From: JBFWQM01 sp050249455
Lineage (GTDB): Bacteria > Pseudomonadota > Alphaproteobacteria > MPNO01 > VGEU01
Direction: 5' to 3'
DNA: 13,979 nt
Assembly: GCA_050249455.1 (NCBI GenBank)
Contig: JBFWQM010000149.1
Span: forward strand, 1 to 13,979
Notes under the pieces: generated by a model
Databases searched by the model: none
The model's input: the letters and a program-made list of their open reading frames with translations, nothing else
What the model was told of the DNA's origin: nothing
Translations under genes and position numbers: made by a program
Shown here: piece after piece, positions 1 to 6,888 of the stretch
Layout: the number at the start of each line of letters is the position of its first letter
Position numbering within the stretch: position 1 is the stretch's first letter

Positions 1-614
1 GCACGATCGAGAAGGTGAAGGGCATGCGGCCCTACACCCCGCTGGAGCTCGCCGGCCGCAACATCTACATCCGCGAGGGATGCTACAACTGCCACAGCCA
101 GATGGTGCGTTCGCTGCGCGACGAGGTAGAGCGCTACGGCCACTACAGCCTCGCCGCCGAGAGCATGTACGACCATCCGTTCCAGTGGGGCTCGAAGCGC
201 ACCGGCCCCGACCTCGCCCGCGTCGGCGGCCGCTATTCCGACGAATGGCACGTCGCGCACATGCGCGCGCCGCGCTCGATCGTGCCGGAGTCGGTGATGC
301 CGGGCTACCCGTTCCTCGCGGCGACGCCGCTGCGCTTCGACCAGGTCGCCGATGACCTGCGCGCCAACCGCGCGGTGGGCGTGCCCTACAGCGACGAGAT
401 GATCGACAGCGCGGTCGCCGACCTGAAGGCGCAGGCGGCCAGCGAAGGCGACGGCGCGGAAGCGCTGCGCGCCCGCTATCCGAAGGCGCAGGCGCGCGAC
501 TTCGACGGCAACCCGGCGATGATCTCCGAGCTCGACGCGCTGATCGCCTATCTGCAGATGCTCGGCACGCTGGTCGACTTCGAGGCCTACCGATCGGCCG
601 AGAACCGGAGGTAG
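1..614 (+). CDS. ccoO: cbb3-type cytochrome c oxidase subunit II (mono-heme), 5' truncated by window edge
   Basis: CcoO is the membrane-anchored mono-heme c subunit of the cbb3 terminal oxidase. It passes electrons toward the CcoN heme-copper centre for oxygen reduction at low oxygen. The reading frame is open from base 3 (203 residues visible) and reads through the GTG at 15, so that GTG is not the true start. The N-terminal membrane helix and first roughly 40 residues lie upstream. The visible part begins IEKVKGMRPYTPLELAGR, typical of CcoO, followed by the heme c motif CYNCH at bases 81-95. A SVMPGYPF segment holds the likely axial Met. The stop TAG is at 612-614, and ccoQ starts 5 nt later with its ribosome binding site inside the end of ccoO. 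Identification is very secure from motif and neighbours. ccoN should lie immediately upstream of the window. Confidence 0.97.
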   Translation, partial: TIEKVKGMRPYTPLELAGRNIYIREGCYNCHSQMVRSLRDEVERYGHYSLAAESMYDHPFQWGSKRTGPDLARVGGRYSDEWHVAHMRAPRSIVPESVMPGYPFLAATPLRFDQVADDLRANRAVGVPYSDEMIDSAVADLKAQAASEGDGAEALRARYPKAQARDFDGNPAMISELDALIAYLQMLGTLVDFEAYRSAENRR

Positions 615-619
615 CAGCG

Positions 620-769
620 ATGCACTACCACACCCTCGCCCAGTTCGCGCAGACCGGCGGCCTGATCTTCTTCGTCGTGCTGTTCGCCGCCGTCGTCGCC
701 TATGCCCTGTGGCCGCGCAACCGGCAGAAGTTCGACGATGCCGCACGCATCCCGCTGAAGGAGGATTGA
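620..769 (+). CDS. ccoQ: cbb3-type oxidase small subunit CcoQ (49 aa)
   Basis: A 49-residue protein beginning MHYHTLAQFAQTGGLIFF, with one membrane helix at about residues 12-32 and a short charged tail after LWPRNRQKFDDAA. CcoQ is a small single-span subunit that stabilises the cbb3 complex, in particular the association of CcoP with the core. A strong Shine-Dalgarno GGAGG at 607-611 sits 8 nt before the ATG and overlaps the end of ccoO. The gene ends at TGA 767-769, just 2 nt before the ccoP start. The O-Q-P position, the length and the WP(R/K)N motif after the helix agree with the family. It is too short for most simple ORF filters, but position and ribosome binding site leave little doubt. 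Confidence 0.95.
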   Translation: MHYHTLAQFAQTGGLIFFVVLFAAVVAYALWPRNRQKFDDAARIPLKED

Positions 770-771
770 GC

Positions 772-1638
772 GTGGCGAACCGGGAACGCGACGCGGTCAG
801 CGGCACCGAGACCACCGGCCACGAGTGGGACGGCATCAGGGAGCTCGACAACCCGCTGCCGCGCTGGTGGCTCTACGTCTTCTACGGCTGCGTCCTGTGG
901 GCGATCGGCTACTGGATCGCGATGCCGGCGTGGCCGCTGGTCAGCGACTACTCCAAGGGCGTGCTCGGCTACTCGCAGCGTGCGACGGTCGAGCGCCGGA
1001 TCGAGGCGGCGCGCGCCGCCCAGGCCGGCGTGCGCGAGCGCATCGCCGCGTCGTCGCTGGAGCAGATCCGCAACGCTCCCGACCTGCTGGAGTTCGCCCT
1101 GGCGGGCGGCCGGTCGGCCTTCGCGGTCAACTGCGCGCAATGCCACGGCACCGGCGCCGCCGGCTCGGCCGGCTACCCCAACCTCAACGACGACGCCTGG
1201 CTGTGGGGCGGCACCTTGGAAGACATCTACGCGACGATCCGCTTCGGCATCCGCTCGGCGCACGGCGACACGAGGGTCAGCGACATGCCGGCGTTTCTGC
1301 GCGACGGCCTCTTGACCCGCGAGCAGGTGCAGGACGTCACCGACTACGTGCTGACGCTGTCGGGCCGCACCGCGAACGCGGCGGCGTCGGAGCGCGGCAA
1401 GGTGGTGTTCGCCGACCAGTGCGTCGCGTGCCACGGCGAGGACGGCAAAGGCAAGGCGGAGGTCGGCGCGCCCGACCTGACCGACGCCGACTGGCTCTAC
1501 GGCGGCGGCCGCGCGCAGATCGTGCAGACGGTCGCCTACAGCCGCCGCGGCGTGATGCCGGCGTGGGAAGGCAAGCTCGACCCCGCGACGCTCAAGCAGC
1601 TCGCCGTCTACGTGCATTCGCTGGGCGGCGGAAAGTGA
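772..1638 (+). CDS. ccoP: cbb3-type cytochrome c oxidase subunit III (di-heme), CcoP
   Basis: CcoP is the di-heme c subunit that accepts electrons from periplasmic cytochrome c and relays them to CcoO. The protein has 288 residues. I chose the GTG at 772 because AAGGAGG (758-764) lies 7 nt upstream and the protein then begins VANRERDAVSGTETTGHEWD; the longer open frame from 709 overlaps ccoQ. The N-terminal CcoP_N part has EWDGIRELDNPLPRWW and one membrane helix (about residues 35-55). Two cytochrome c domains follow: CAQCH (C121, C124, H125) and CVACH (C217, C220, H221). Probable Met ligands lie in SDMPAF and GVMPAW. Length and domain order are normal for CcoP. A spacer of 133 nt with a large palindrome separates it from ccoG. 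Confidence 0.97.
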   Translation: MANRERDAVSGTETTGHEWDGIRELDNPLPRWWLYVFYGCVLWAIGYWIAMPAWPLVSDYSKGVLGYSQRATVERRIEAARAAQAGVRERIAASSLEQIRNAPDLLEFALAGGRSAFAVNCAQCHGTGAAGSAGYPNLNDDAWLWGGTLEDIYATIRFGIRSAHGDTRVSDMPAFLRDGLLTREQVQDVTDYVLTLSGRTANAAASERGKVVFADQCVACHGEDGKGKAEVGAPDLTDADWLYGGGRAQIVQTVAYSRRGVMPAWEGKLDPATLKQLAVYVHSLGGGK

Positions 1639-1663
1639 CGGTTCAAGAACTCGAGGCGGCGAC

Positions 1664-1747
1664 GCCCCCTCCCCCAACCCCCTCCCACGAGGGGAGGGGG
1701 CTTTCCGCTCCCCCTCCCCTCGTGGGAGGGGGTCGGGGGGAGGGGGC
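1664..1747. repeat. nested G/C-rich palindrome (37-bp near-perfect inverted repeat, possible REP/MITE-like element) between ccoP and ccoG
   Basis: The left arm (1664-1700) and right arm (1710-1747) are reverse complements except for one substitution and one extra G, around a 9-nt loop (1701-1709). Each arm is itself a hairpin with the same 9-nt stem sequence, CCCCCTCCC/GGGAGGGGG: 1678-1686 with 1692-1700, and 1710-1718 with 1724-1732. The mRNA can therefore fold as one long hairpin or as two small ones. On the + strand the right arm carries G-runs of 3, 5, 6 and 5 with loops of 1, 2 and 1 nt (1724-1746), a classical G-quadruplex motif. There is no T-run, so it is not a standard intrinsic terminator. 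Similar C/G-rich palindromic intergenic repeats are common in some GC-rich proteobacteria. Mobility and function here are inference. Confidence 0.85.
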
Positions 1748-1771
1748 CTCTCCGGGTCCGGGAACCGGACG

Positions 1772-3247
1772 ATGGACGCGACGCTGAACCTGCAGCGCAC
1801 CGACGAGCCGGTCGAGCGCTTCGACGCGCAGCCGGTCAACGCGCCGGCGCGCCGGTCGCTCTACAAGAAGCGCGAGCCGATCCACCCGAAGCAGGTGCAT
1901 GGCCCGTTCCGCAAGCTGAAGTGGATCGTGATGGCGGTGACGCTCGCGATCTACTACGGCGCGCCGTGGCTGCGCTGGGACCGCGGGCCGAGCGCGCCCG
2001 ACCAGGCGATCCTGATCGATTTCCCGTCGCGCAAGTTCTACTTCTTCTTCATCGAGATCTGGCCGCAGGAGGTCTATTACGTCACCGGCCTCCTGATCCT
2101 GGCGGCGCTCGGGCTGTTTCTGGTGACCAGCCTCGCCGGCCGGGTGTGGTGCGGCTACACCTGCCCGCAGACGGTGTGGACCGACCTCTTCATCGCCGTC
2201 GAGCGGCTGGTGGAAGGCGACCGCGGCGCGCGCATCCGCCTCGACAAGGCGCCGTGGACCGCCGCCAAGATCGGCAAGCGCGTCGCCAAGCACGCGATCT
2301 GGCTGGTGATCGCGGTGTGCACCGGCGGCGCCTGGGTGTTCTACTTCGCCGACGCGCCGACCCTGGCCGCCGACCTGCTGCGCTTCGATGCGCCGATGAC
2401 GGCGTATCTCTTCATCGGCGGCCTGACCTTCACCACCTATGCGCTCGGCGGGCTGATGCGCGAGCAGGTGTGCACCTACATGTGCCCGTGGCCGCGCATC
2501 CAGGGCGCGCTGCTCGACGAGGATTCGCTGGTCGTCACCTACCGGCCCGAGCGCGGCGAGCCGCGCGGCGCCTACCGCAAGGGCGCTTCGTGGGAAGGGC
2601 GCGGCCACTGCATCGACTGCAACGCCTGCGTCGCCGCGTGCCCGATGGGGATCGACATCCGCGACGGCCAGCAGCTCGAATGCATCACCTGCGCGTTGTG
2701 CATCGACGCCTGCGACGAGGTGATGGGCAAGGTCGGCCTGCCCAAGGGGCTGATCGCCTACGACACCCTCGCCAACATGGACCGGCGTGCCAAGGGCGAG
2801 TCGACGCGGCTGCGCATCGTGCGCCCGCGCACCATCCTCTACGCCGCGGTCATTGCGGTGGTCGGGCTGGTCATGCTCGGCACACTGGCGACCCGGTCCA
2901 CGCTCGACGTCAGCGTGCTGCGCGACCGCAACCCGTTGTTCGTCACCTTGAGCGACGGCAGCATCCGCAACGCCTACACGCTCAAGGTGCTCAACAAGGA
3001 GCACGCCGAGCGCCGCTTCGCCGTGGCGGTCGCCGGCATCGACGGCGCGCGCGTCGACATCGTCGGCGCGCCCGACGGCGAGCCGGTGCTCTCGGTCGGC
3101 CCCGACACGGTGCGCAGCTTCCGCGTGCTGGTCACCGCGCCGCGTGGCAGCGTGCGCGAATCGCGCGACGTGGAGTTCGTCGTCACCGACCCGTCCGACG
3201 GCCGGGTCGCCCGCTACGATTCCTATTTCTGGGGACCCAGGCGATGA
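1772..3247 (+). CDS. ccoG: cbb3 oxidase accessory protein CcoG (polyferredoxin, FixG/RdxA family)
   Basis: CcoG is a polytopic membrane protein with two [4Fe-4S] clusters. In studied bacteria it reduces Cu(II) for copper delivery to the cbb3 active site. The protein has 491 residues. Membrane helices lie near residues 50-66, 100-122, 170-193 and 205-228, with two membrane-proximal Cys pairs: VWCGYTCPQTVW and CTYMCPWPRIQG. The ferredoxin part has C280-x2-C283-x2-C286-x3-C290-P and C304-x2-C307-x2-C310-x3-C314. Another helix at about 352-372 is followed by the periplasmic Ig-like FixG C-terminal domain. The ATG at 1772 is the first in the frame and has only a weak GGGAA upstream, unlike the strong sites of ccoQ and ccoP. 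The stop overlaps the ccoH start by 4 nt (ATGA). It is complete, with all eight cluster cysteines present. Confidence 0.97.
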   Translation: MDATLNLQRTDEPVERFDAQPVNAPARRSLYKKREPIHPKQVHGPFRKLKWIVMAVTLAIYYGAPWLRWDRGPSAPDQAILIDFPSRKFYFFFIEIWPQEVYYVTGLLILAALGLFLVTSLAGRVWCGYTCPQTVWTDLFIAVERLVEGDRGARIRLDKAPWTAAKIGKRVAKHAIWLVIAVCTGGAWVFYFADAPTLAADLLRFDAPMTAYLFIGGLTFTTYALGGLMREQVCTYMCPWPRIQGALLDEDSLVVTYRPERGEPRGAYRKGASWEGRGHCIDCNACVAACPMGIDIRDGQQLECITCALCIDACDEVMGKVGLPKGLIAYDTLANMDRRAKGESTRLRIVRPRTILYAAVIAVVGLVMLGTLATRSTLDVSVLRDRNPLFVTLSDGSIRNAYTLKVLNKEHAERRFAVAVAGIDGARVDIVGAPDGEPVLSVGPDTVRSFRVLVTAPRGSVRESRDVEFVVTDPSDGRVARYDSYFWGPRR

Positions 3248-3711
3248 CCGGTACGCTCGACGGGCGCAAGGTGCTGGCCTGGCTGCTCGGCTTCTTCGCC
3301 GTCGTCATGGCGGTCAACGGCGCGTTCCTGTTCTTCGCGCTGCGCACCCATCCGGGCATCGAGTCCGCCGACGCCTACCGCCGCGGCCTCGACTACAACG
3401 ACACCATCGCGGCGGCGGAGCGCCAGCGCGCGCTGGGCTGGACCGGCGCGGTCGGCTACGACGGCGGCACGCTACGCGCCACGATCGTCGATCCCGCCGG
3501 GCGGCCGGTCACCGGGCTCGCCGTCGCGGCGAACTTCCGCCGCCCGGTGGTGCAGGGCAGCGACGTCACGGCCGACCTCGCGGAGCGGCCCGACGGCGCC
3601 TACGCCGCCGCCGTGACGCTGCCGCTGAAGGGCCAGTGGGACGCGATCGTCGAGGCGCGCCGCCGCGACGGCACCCGCTTCGCCTTCGAGCGCCGGATCC
3701 GGGTGGACTGA
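3244..3711 (+). CDS. ccoH: cbb3 oxidase assembly protein CcoH (FixH family)
   Basis: A 155-residue protein with one N-terminal membrane helix (about residues 11-33) and a periplasmic beta-rich domain, the FixH layout. The family motif region after the helix reads ALRTHPGIESADAYRRGLDYN. CcoH is needed for assembly and stability of the cbb3 complex and stays associated with it. The ATG at 3244 overlaps the ccoG stop (ATGA), which implies translational coupling and fixes the start despite a longer open frame upstream that runs antiparallel in register through ccoG. The stop TGA at 3709-3711 overlaps the ATG of ccoI by one base (TGATG). Length is normal for the family. Confidence 0.94.
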   Translation: MTGTLDGRKVLAWLLGFFAVVMAVNGAFLFFALRTHPGIESADAYRRGLDYNDTIAAAERQRALGWTGAVGYDGGTLRATIVDPAGRPVTGLAVAANFRRPVVQGSDVTADLAERPDGAYAAAVTLPLKGQWDAIVEARRRDGTRFAFERRIRVD

Positions 3712-5891
3712 TGCCGTTCGATTCCCCTGCCGACGATCTGTCGGCCTTCGTGCGCCCCGGCGGCGACGGCACCGCGACTCTCGACCTGTTCGTCGAAGGC
3801 GTCCATTGCGCCGGCTGCGTGCGGCGCATCGAGACGGCGCTGGGCGGGCAGCCAGGCGTCGTCGCGGCGCGGCTGAACCTGACCGACCGCGTGCTGCGCC
3901 TCGGCTGGCGTCCGGGCGAGGCGGCGGCGGGCGAACTCGTGGCGGCGCTGACGCAGCTCGGCTATCGCGCGGTGCCGATAGAGAGCCCCGACGGCGCCGA
4001 TGCGCGCGGTGCCGAGGACCGCTGGCTGCTGCGCTGCCTGGCCGTCGCCGGCTTTGCCTTCGGCAACATCATGCTGTTGTCGGTGTCGGTCTGGGCCGGC
4101 GCCTTCGCCGACATGGGGCCGGCGACGCGCGAGCTGTTCCACTGGGTCTCCGCGCTCATCGCCCTGCCGGCGGTCGCCTATGCCGGCCAGCCGTTCTTCG
4201 CCGCGGCGCTCGCCTCGATCAAGGCGCGACGGCTCGGCATGGACCTGCCGATCTCGGTCGGCGTACTGCTGACCGCCGGCATGAGCCTGTTCGAGACCGC
4301 GGCCGGCGGCGACCACGTCTACTTCGACGCCGCGGTGTCGCTGCTGTTCTTCCTGCTGGTCGGCCGCGTGCTCGATCGCCACGCGCGCAGCCGCGCCAAC
4401 GCGGCGGCGGAGCGGCTGGTCGCGCTCGCCGCGGCGACAGCGCACGTTGTCGGCGAAGACGGCGCCGCGCGGCCCGTCCCAATCCGTGCCGTGCGCTCCG
4501 GCATGACGGTGGCGGTCGCCGCGGGCGACCGGGTGCCGGTGGACGGCCTCGTGCTCTCCGGCCGGTCCGACGTCGACACCGCGCTGGTGACCGGCGAGAC
4601 GCTGCCGCAGGCGGTCGAACCCGGCGCGCGCGTGTTCGCCGGCACGCTCAACCTGACCGGCCCGCTGACGCTGTCGGTGACCGGCGCCGGCGACGGCACC
4701 CTGCTGGCGGAGATCGCGCGCCTCCTGGCGGCGGCGGCGCAGGGCCGTGCGCGCTACGTCCGCCTCGCCGACCGCATCGCGCGGCTCTATTCGCCGCTCG
4801 TCCATGCGCTCGCGCTGCTGACCTTCTTCGGCTGGGTCGCGCTCGGCGGCATGGGGTGGCAGCCGGCGCTGCTGATCGCCGTCGCCGTGCTGATCATCAC
4901 CTGTCCCTGCGCGCTCGGCCTCGCGGTGCCGGTGGTGCAGGTCGTCGCCAGCGGCCGGCTGTTCCGGCGCGGCATCCTGGTGAAGTCGGCCGACGGGCTG
5001 GAGCGGCTGGCGCAGGCCGACACCATCGTGTTCGACAAGACCGGCACCCTGACGCTCGGCCGCCCGGCGCTGGTCGGCCGCGACGCGTTGGACGCGGCGG
5101 ACCTCGCCTTCGCGGCTTCGATCGCCGCGGCCAGCCGCCATCCGCTCAGCCGCGCGCTGGTCGCCGCCGCCGGCCCGACGCCGGCGCTTGCGGACGTGCG
5201 CGAGGTGCCGGGCAGCGGCCTCGCCGCACCGACGCCGGACGGCGAGGCCCAGCTGGGCAGTCGCGCGTGGTGCGGCGTCGCCGACGATGCTCCGGCCGCG
5301 GGGCCGGAGCTGTGGCTTGCCCGGCCCGGGCGCGCGCCCGTCTGCTTCCGCTTCGCCGATGCGCTGCGCTTCGATGCGGCGGAAACGGTGGCCGCGCTGC
5401 ACGCGGCCGGCTACTCGACCGAGCTGCTGTCGGGCGACCGGGCGGAGGTCGTCGCGGCGGTCGCCGGGACGTTGGGCATCGCGCGCTGGCAGGCCGCCAT
5501 GACCCCTGGTGCGAAGGCGGCGCGCCTGGCCGAGCTTGCCGCGGTGGGCCGTAAGGTGCTGATGGTGGGCGACGGGCTGAACGACGCGCCGGCGCTCGCC
5601 GCCGCTTTCGCGTCGATGTCGCCGTCCACCGCCGCCGACGTCAGCCAGACAGCGGCGGACTTGGTGTTCCAGGGCGATCGGCTGGCGGCGGTGCTTGAGG
5701 CCATCGGCGTGGCGCGCGGCGCGCGGCGGCTGGTGCTGCAGAACTTCGCGCTGGCGTTCGCCTACAACGCGCTGGCGGTGCCGCTGGCGGTGGCGGGGCT
5801 GGTGACGCCGCTGGTGGCGGCGGTGGCGATGTCGTCGTCGTCCTTGATCGTCACGCTCAACGCGCTGAGGCTGCGCGCATGGCGGGGCTGA
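3711..5891 (+). CDS. ccoI: copper-transporting P1B-type ATPase CcoI (FixI family)
   Basis: CcoI is the P-type ATPase that exports copper toward the periplasm for incorporation into the cbb3 heme-copper centre, not for copper detoxification. The protein has 726 residues. An N-terminal heavy-metal-associated domain (about 23-90) has GVHCAGC with C33 and C36. Membrane helices start near residue 107. The actuator motif TGE is at 294-296. The ion-pathway motif CPC is C398-P399-C400. The phosphorylated Asp is D442 in DKTGTLT, the P1B signature His-Pro is H477-P478, and the hinge motif is GDGLND with D621 and D625. The final helices carry SSSS. All catalytic residues are intact. The start ATG (3711) overlaps the ccoH stop by one base, and the stop lies 13 nt inside ccoS, so the assembly genes are translationally coupled. 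Confidence 0.97.
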   Translation: MPFDSPADDLSAFVRPGGDGTATLDLFVEGVHCAGCVRRIETALGGQPGVVAARLNLTDRVLRLGWRPGEAAAGELVAALTQLGYRAVPIESPDGADARGAEDRWLLRCLAVAGFAFGNIMLLSVSVWAGAFADMGPATRELFHWVSALIALPAVAYAGQPFFAAALASIKARRLGMDLPISVGVLLTAGMSLFETAAGGDHVYFDAAVSLLFFLLVGRVLDRHARSRANAAAERLVALAAATAHVVGEDGAARPVPIRAVRSGMTVAVAAGDRVPVDGLVLSGRSDVDTALVTGETLPQAVEPGARVFAGTLNLTGPLTLSVTGAGDGTLLAEIARLLAAAAQGRARYVRLADRIARLYSPLVHALALLTFFGWVALGGMGWQPALLIAVAVLIITCPCALGLAVPVVQVVASGRLFRRGILVKSADGLERLAQADTIVFDKTGTLTLGRPALVGRDALDAADLAFAASIAAASRHPLSRALVAAAGPTPALADVREVPGSGLAAPTPDGEAQLGSRAWCGVADDAPAAGPELWLARPGRAPVCFRFADALRFDAAETVAALHAAGYSTELLSGDRAEVVAAVAGTLGIARWQAAMTPGAKAARLAELAAVGRKVLMVGDGLNDAPALAAAFASMSPSTAADVSQTAADLVFQGDRLAAVLEAIGVARGARRLVLQNFALAFAYNALAVPLAVAGLVTPLVAAVAMSSSSLIVTLNALRLRAWRG

Positions 5892-6100
5892 TCTACCTCA
5901 TCCCGGCGGCGCTGTTCCTCGGCCTGCTCGGCCTCGCCGCCTTCCTGTGGGCGCTGCGTTCGGGGCAGTACGAGGATCTCGACGGCGCCGCCAACCGCAT
6001 CCTCTACGACGACGCGCCCGGTGCGCCGGTCAGCGGGCCTCCGCCGGCACCAGCTCGCGAAAAGCGTGCCACGTCGCGTGACCGATCAGCGGGAAGATGA
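5879..6100 (+). CDS. ccoS: cbb3-type oxidase assembly protein CcoS (73 aa, extended tail)
   Basis: CcoS is a small single-span protein required for cofactor insertion into the cbb3 oxidase. The protein starts MAGLIYLIPAALFLGLLGL, has a helix at about residues 5-25, and shows the family block ALRSGQYEDLDG and then RILYDD. The ATG at 5879 lies inside the end of ccoI (13-nt overlap) with GAGG at 5867-5870 as ribosome binding site. Family members usually end soon after the RIL-D block. Here about 20 extra Pro/Ala/Arg-rich residues follow, because the frame runs 71 nt into the 3' end of the convergent DUF2189 gene before meeting TGA at 6098-6100. The tail is probably not functionally constrained. 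It is the last gene of the cco cluster. Confidence 0.93.
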   Translation: MAGLIYLIPAALFLGLLGLAAFLWALRSGQYEDLDGAANRILYDDAPGAPVSGPPPAPAREKRATSRDRSAGR

Positions 6101-6800
6101 CGAACAGGCCGATGAACAGCGTGGCGATGCCGACCACCGTCAGCACCGCGATCACCCACGCCCAGACCATCATCGGCCAGAAGTTCTGCAGCACCGCGCG
6201 CACGCTGATCACCATCGCCGTCACCGCGTCCGAGTCGCGCGCCATCAGGAGCGGCACCGAAACGGCGCTGATCGCGAACACGGCGAAGGAGAGCCCGGCG
6301 CCGACGACGGTGCCGATGGCGAGGAACGTCGCGCCATCCACGGTGTAGAGAAGCGTCGAGACGAACTGTGCCGCCGGCGGCACGCTCTGCCCGAAGAACA
6401 GCGCGAACAGCAGGGTCGCGATGCGCACCCAAGCCAGCATGAACAGCACCAGCGTCAGCCCCAGCAAGGCGAGCTGTGCCGGCGAGCGCGTGCGCACGAA
6501 CGCGACCTGGAAGAGGCCCACCGGCAGCCCGGCTTCCAGGCGCCGGCTCGCCTCGTAGAGCCCGACGGCCAGCATGGGGCCGACGAACACGAAGCTCGCC
6601 GCCAGCGGCAGGAACAGCCAGATCTTGTCGAGCGAAGCGAGGAACAGCACCAGCGCCCAGCTGATCACCACGATGGCAAGTCCGTAGGCGAAGCTGACCT
6701 GCGGCACCCGCTTCATGTCGCGCCAGCCGGCGCTGAGCCAGCGCCACGGCGCATCCGTCGCCAGCTGGGTTATCGCGGTATCGAAGGTCGCGACGGCCAT
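6030..6800 (-). CDS. DUF2189 family (COG5473-like) polytopic membrane protein
   Basis: A 256-residue integral membrane protein of unknown function. Features of the DUF2189 family are WLSAGWRDMKRVP at residues 21-33, followed by SFAYG, then about six hydrophobic helices (roughly 38-56, 60-82, 108-135, 157-184, 209-225 and 226-240), and the terminal block PLIGHATWHAFREL. I chose the ATG at 6798-6800 because GGGAGGG precedes it at good spacing; the frame could open 12 codons earlier at a TTG, which lacks such a site. The gene is convergent to ccoS and overlaps its 3' end by 71 nt. It lies 88 nt downstream of the Sel1 gene on the same strand and could be co-transcribed with it. I assign no biochemical role; being next to the oxidase genes does not show a link. 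Confidence 0.85.
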   Translation of the reverse strand: MAVATFDTAITQLATDAPWRWLSAGWRDMKRVPQVSFAYGLAIVVISWALVLFLASLDKIWLFLPLAASFVFVGPMLAVGLYEASRRLEAGLPVGLFQVAFVRTRSPAQLALLGLTLVLFMLAWVRIATLLFALFFGQSVPPAAQFVSTLLYTVDGATFLAIGTVVGAGLSFAVFAISAVSVPLLMARDSDAVTAMVISVRAVLQNFWPMMVWAWVIAVLTVVGIATLFIGLFVIFPLIGHATWHAFRELVPAEAR

Positions 6801-6840
6801 CGCACCCTCCCTGCGGTTGTCGTTATCTGACCGCAAGTCT

Positions 6841-6863
6841 AGCGCCGTTCCGGCGACGGCGCT
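6841..6863 (-). terminator. short hairpin between the Sel1 gene and the DUF2189 gene
   Basis: AGCGCCG (6841-6847) and CGGCGCT (6857-6863) form a 7-bp stem around a 9-nt loop in the 88-nt spacer. No T-run follows on either strand, so it could be a weak terminator, an mRNA-end stabiliser or chance in GC-rich DNA. Confidence 0.25.
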
Positions 6864-6888
6864 TCCGCGGCAAAATCGCGCGGCCGTG

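Noticed and set aside
15..614. The GTG at 15 as the start of ccoO
   Set aside because: The frame is open upstream to the window edge with conserved CcoO residues, and the essential N-terminal helix would be missing.
1664..1747. The ccoP-ccoG palindrome as a simple intrinsic terminator
   Set aside because: No T-run follows either arm and the operon continues with assembly genes of the same complex. I list it as a repeat instead.
3600..5402. A 600-codon open frame on the - strand opposite ccoI
   Set aside because: It is Arg/Gly/Ala/His-rich, has no domain, and mirrors a fully conserved P-type ATPase. Long antisense frames are expected at this GC content.
6021..6830. A 269-codon open frame on the + strand across the DUF2189 gene
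   Set aside because: It is His/Asp/Arg/Gln-rich with no motif, while the - strand frame shows membrane helices and DUF2189 family blocks.
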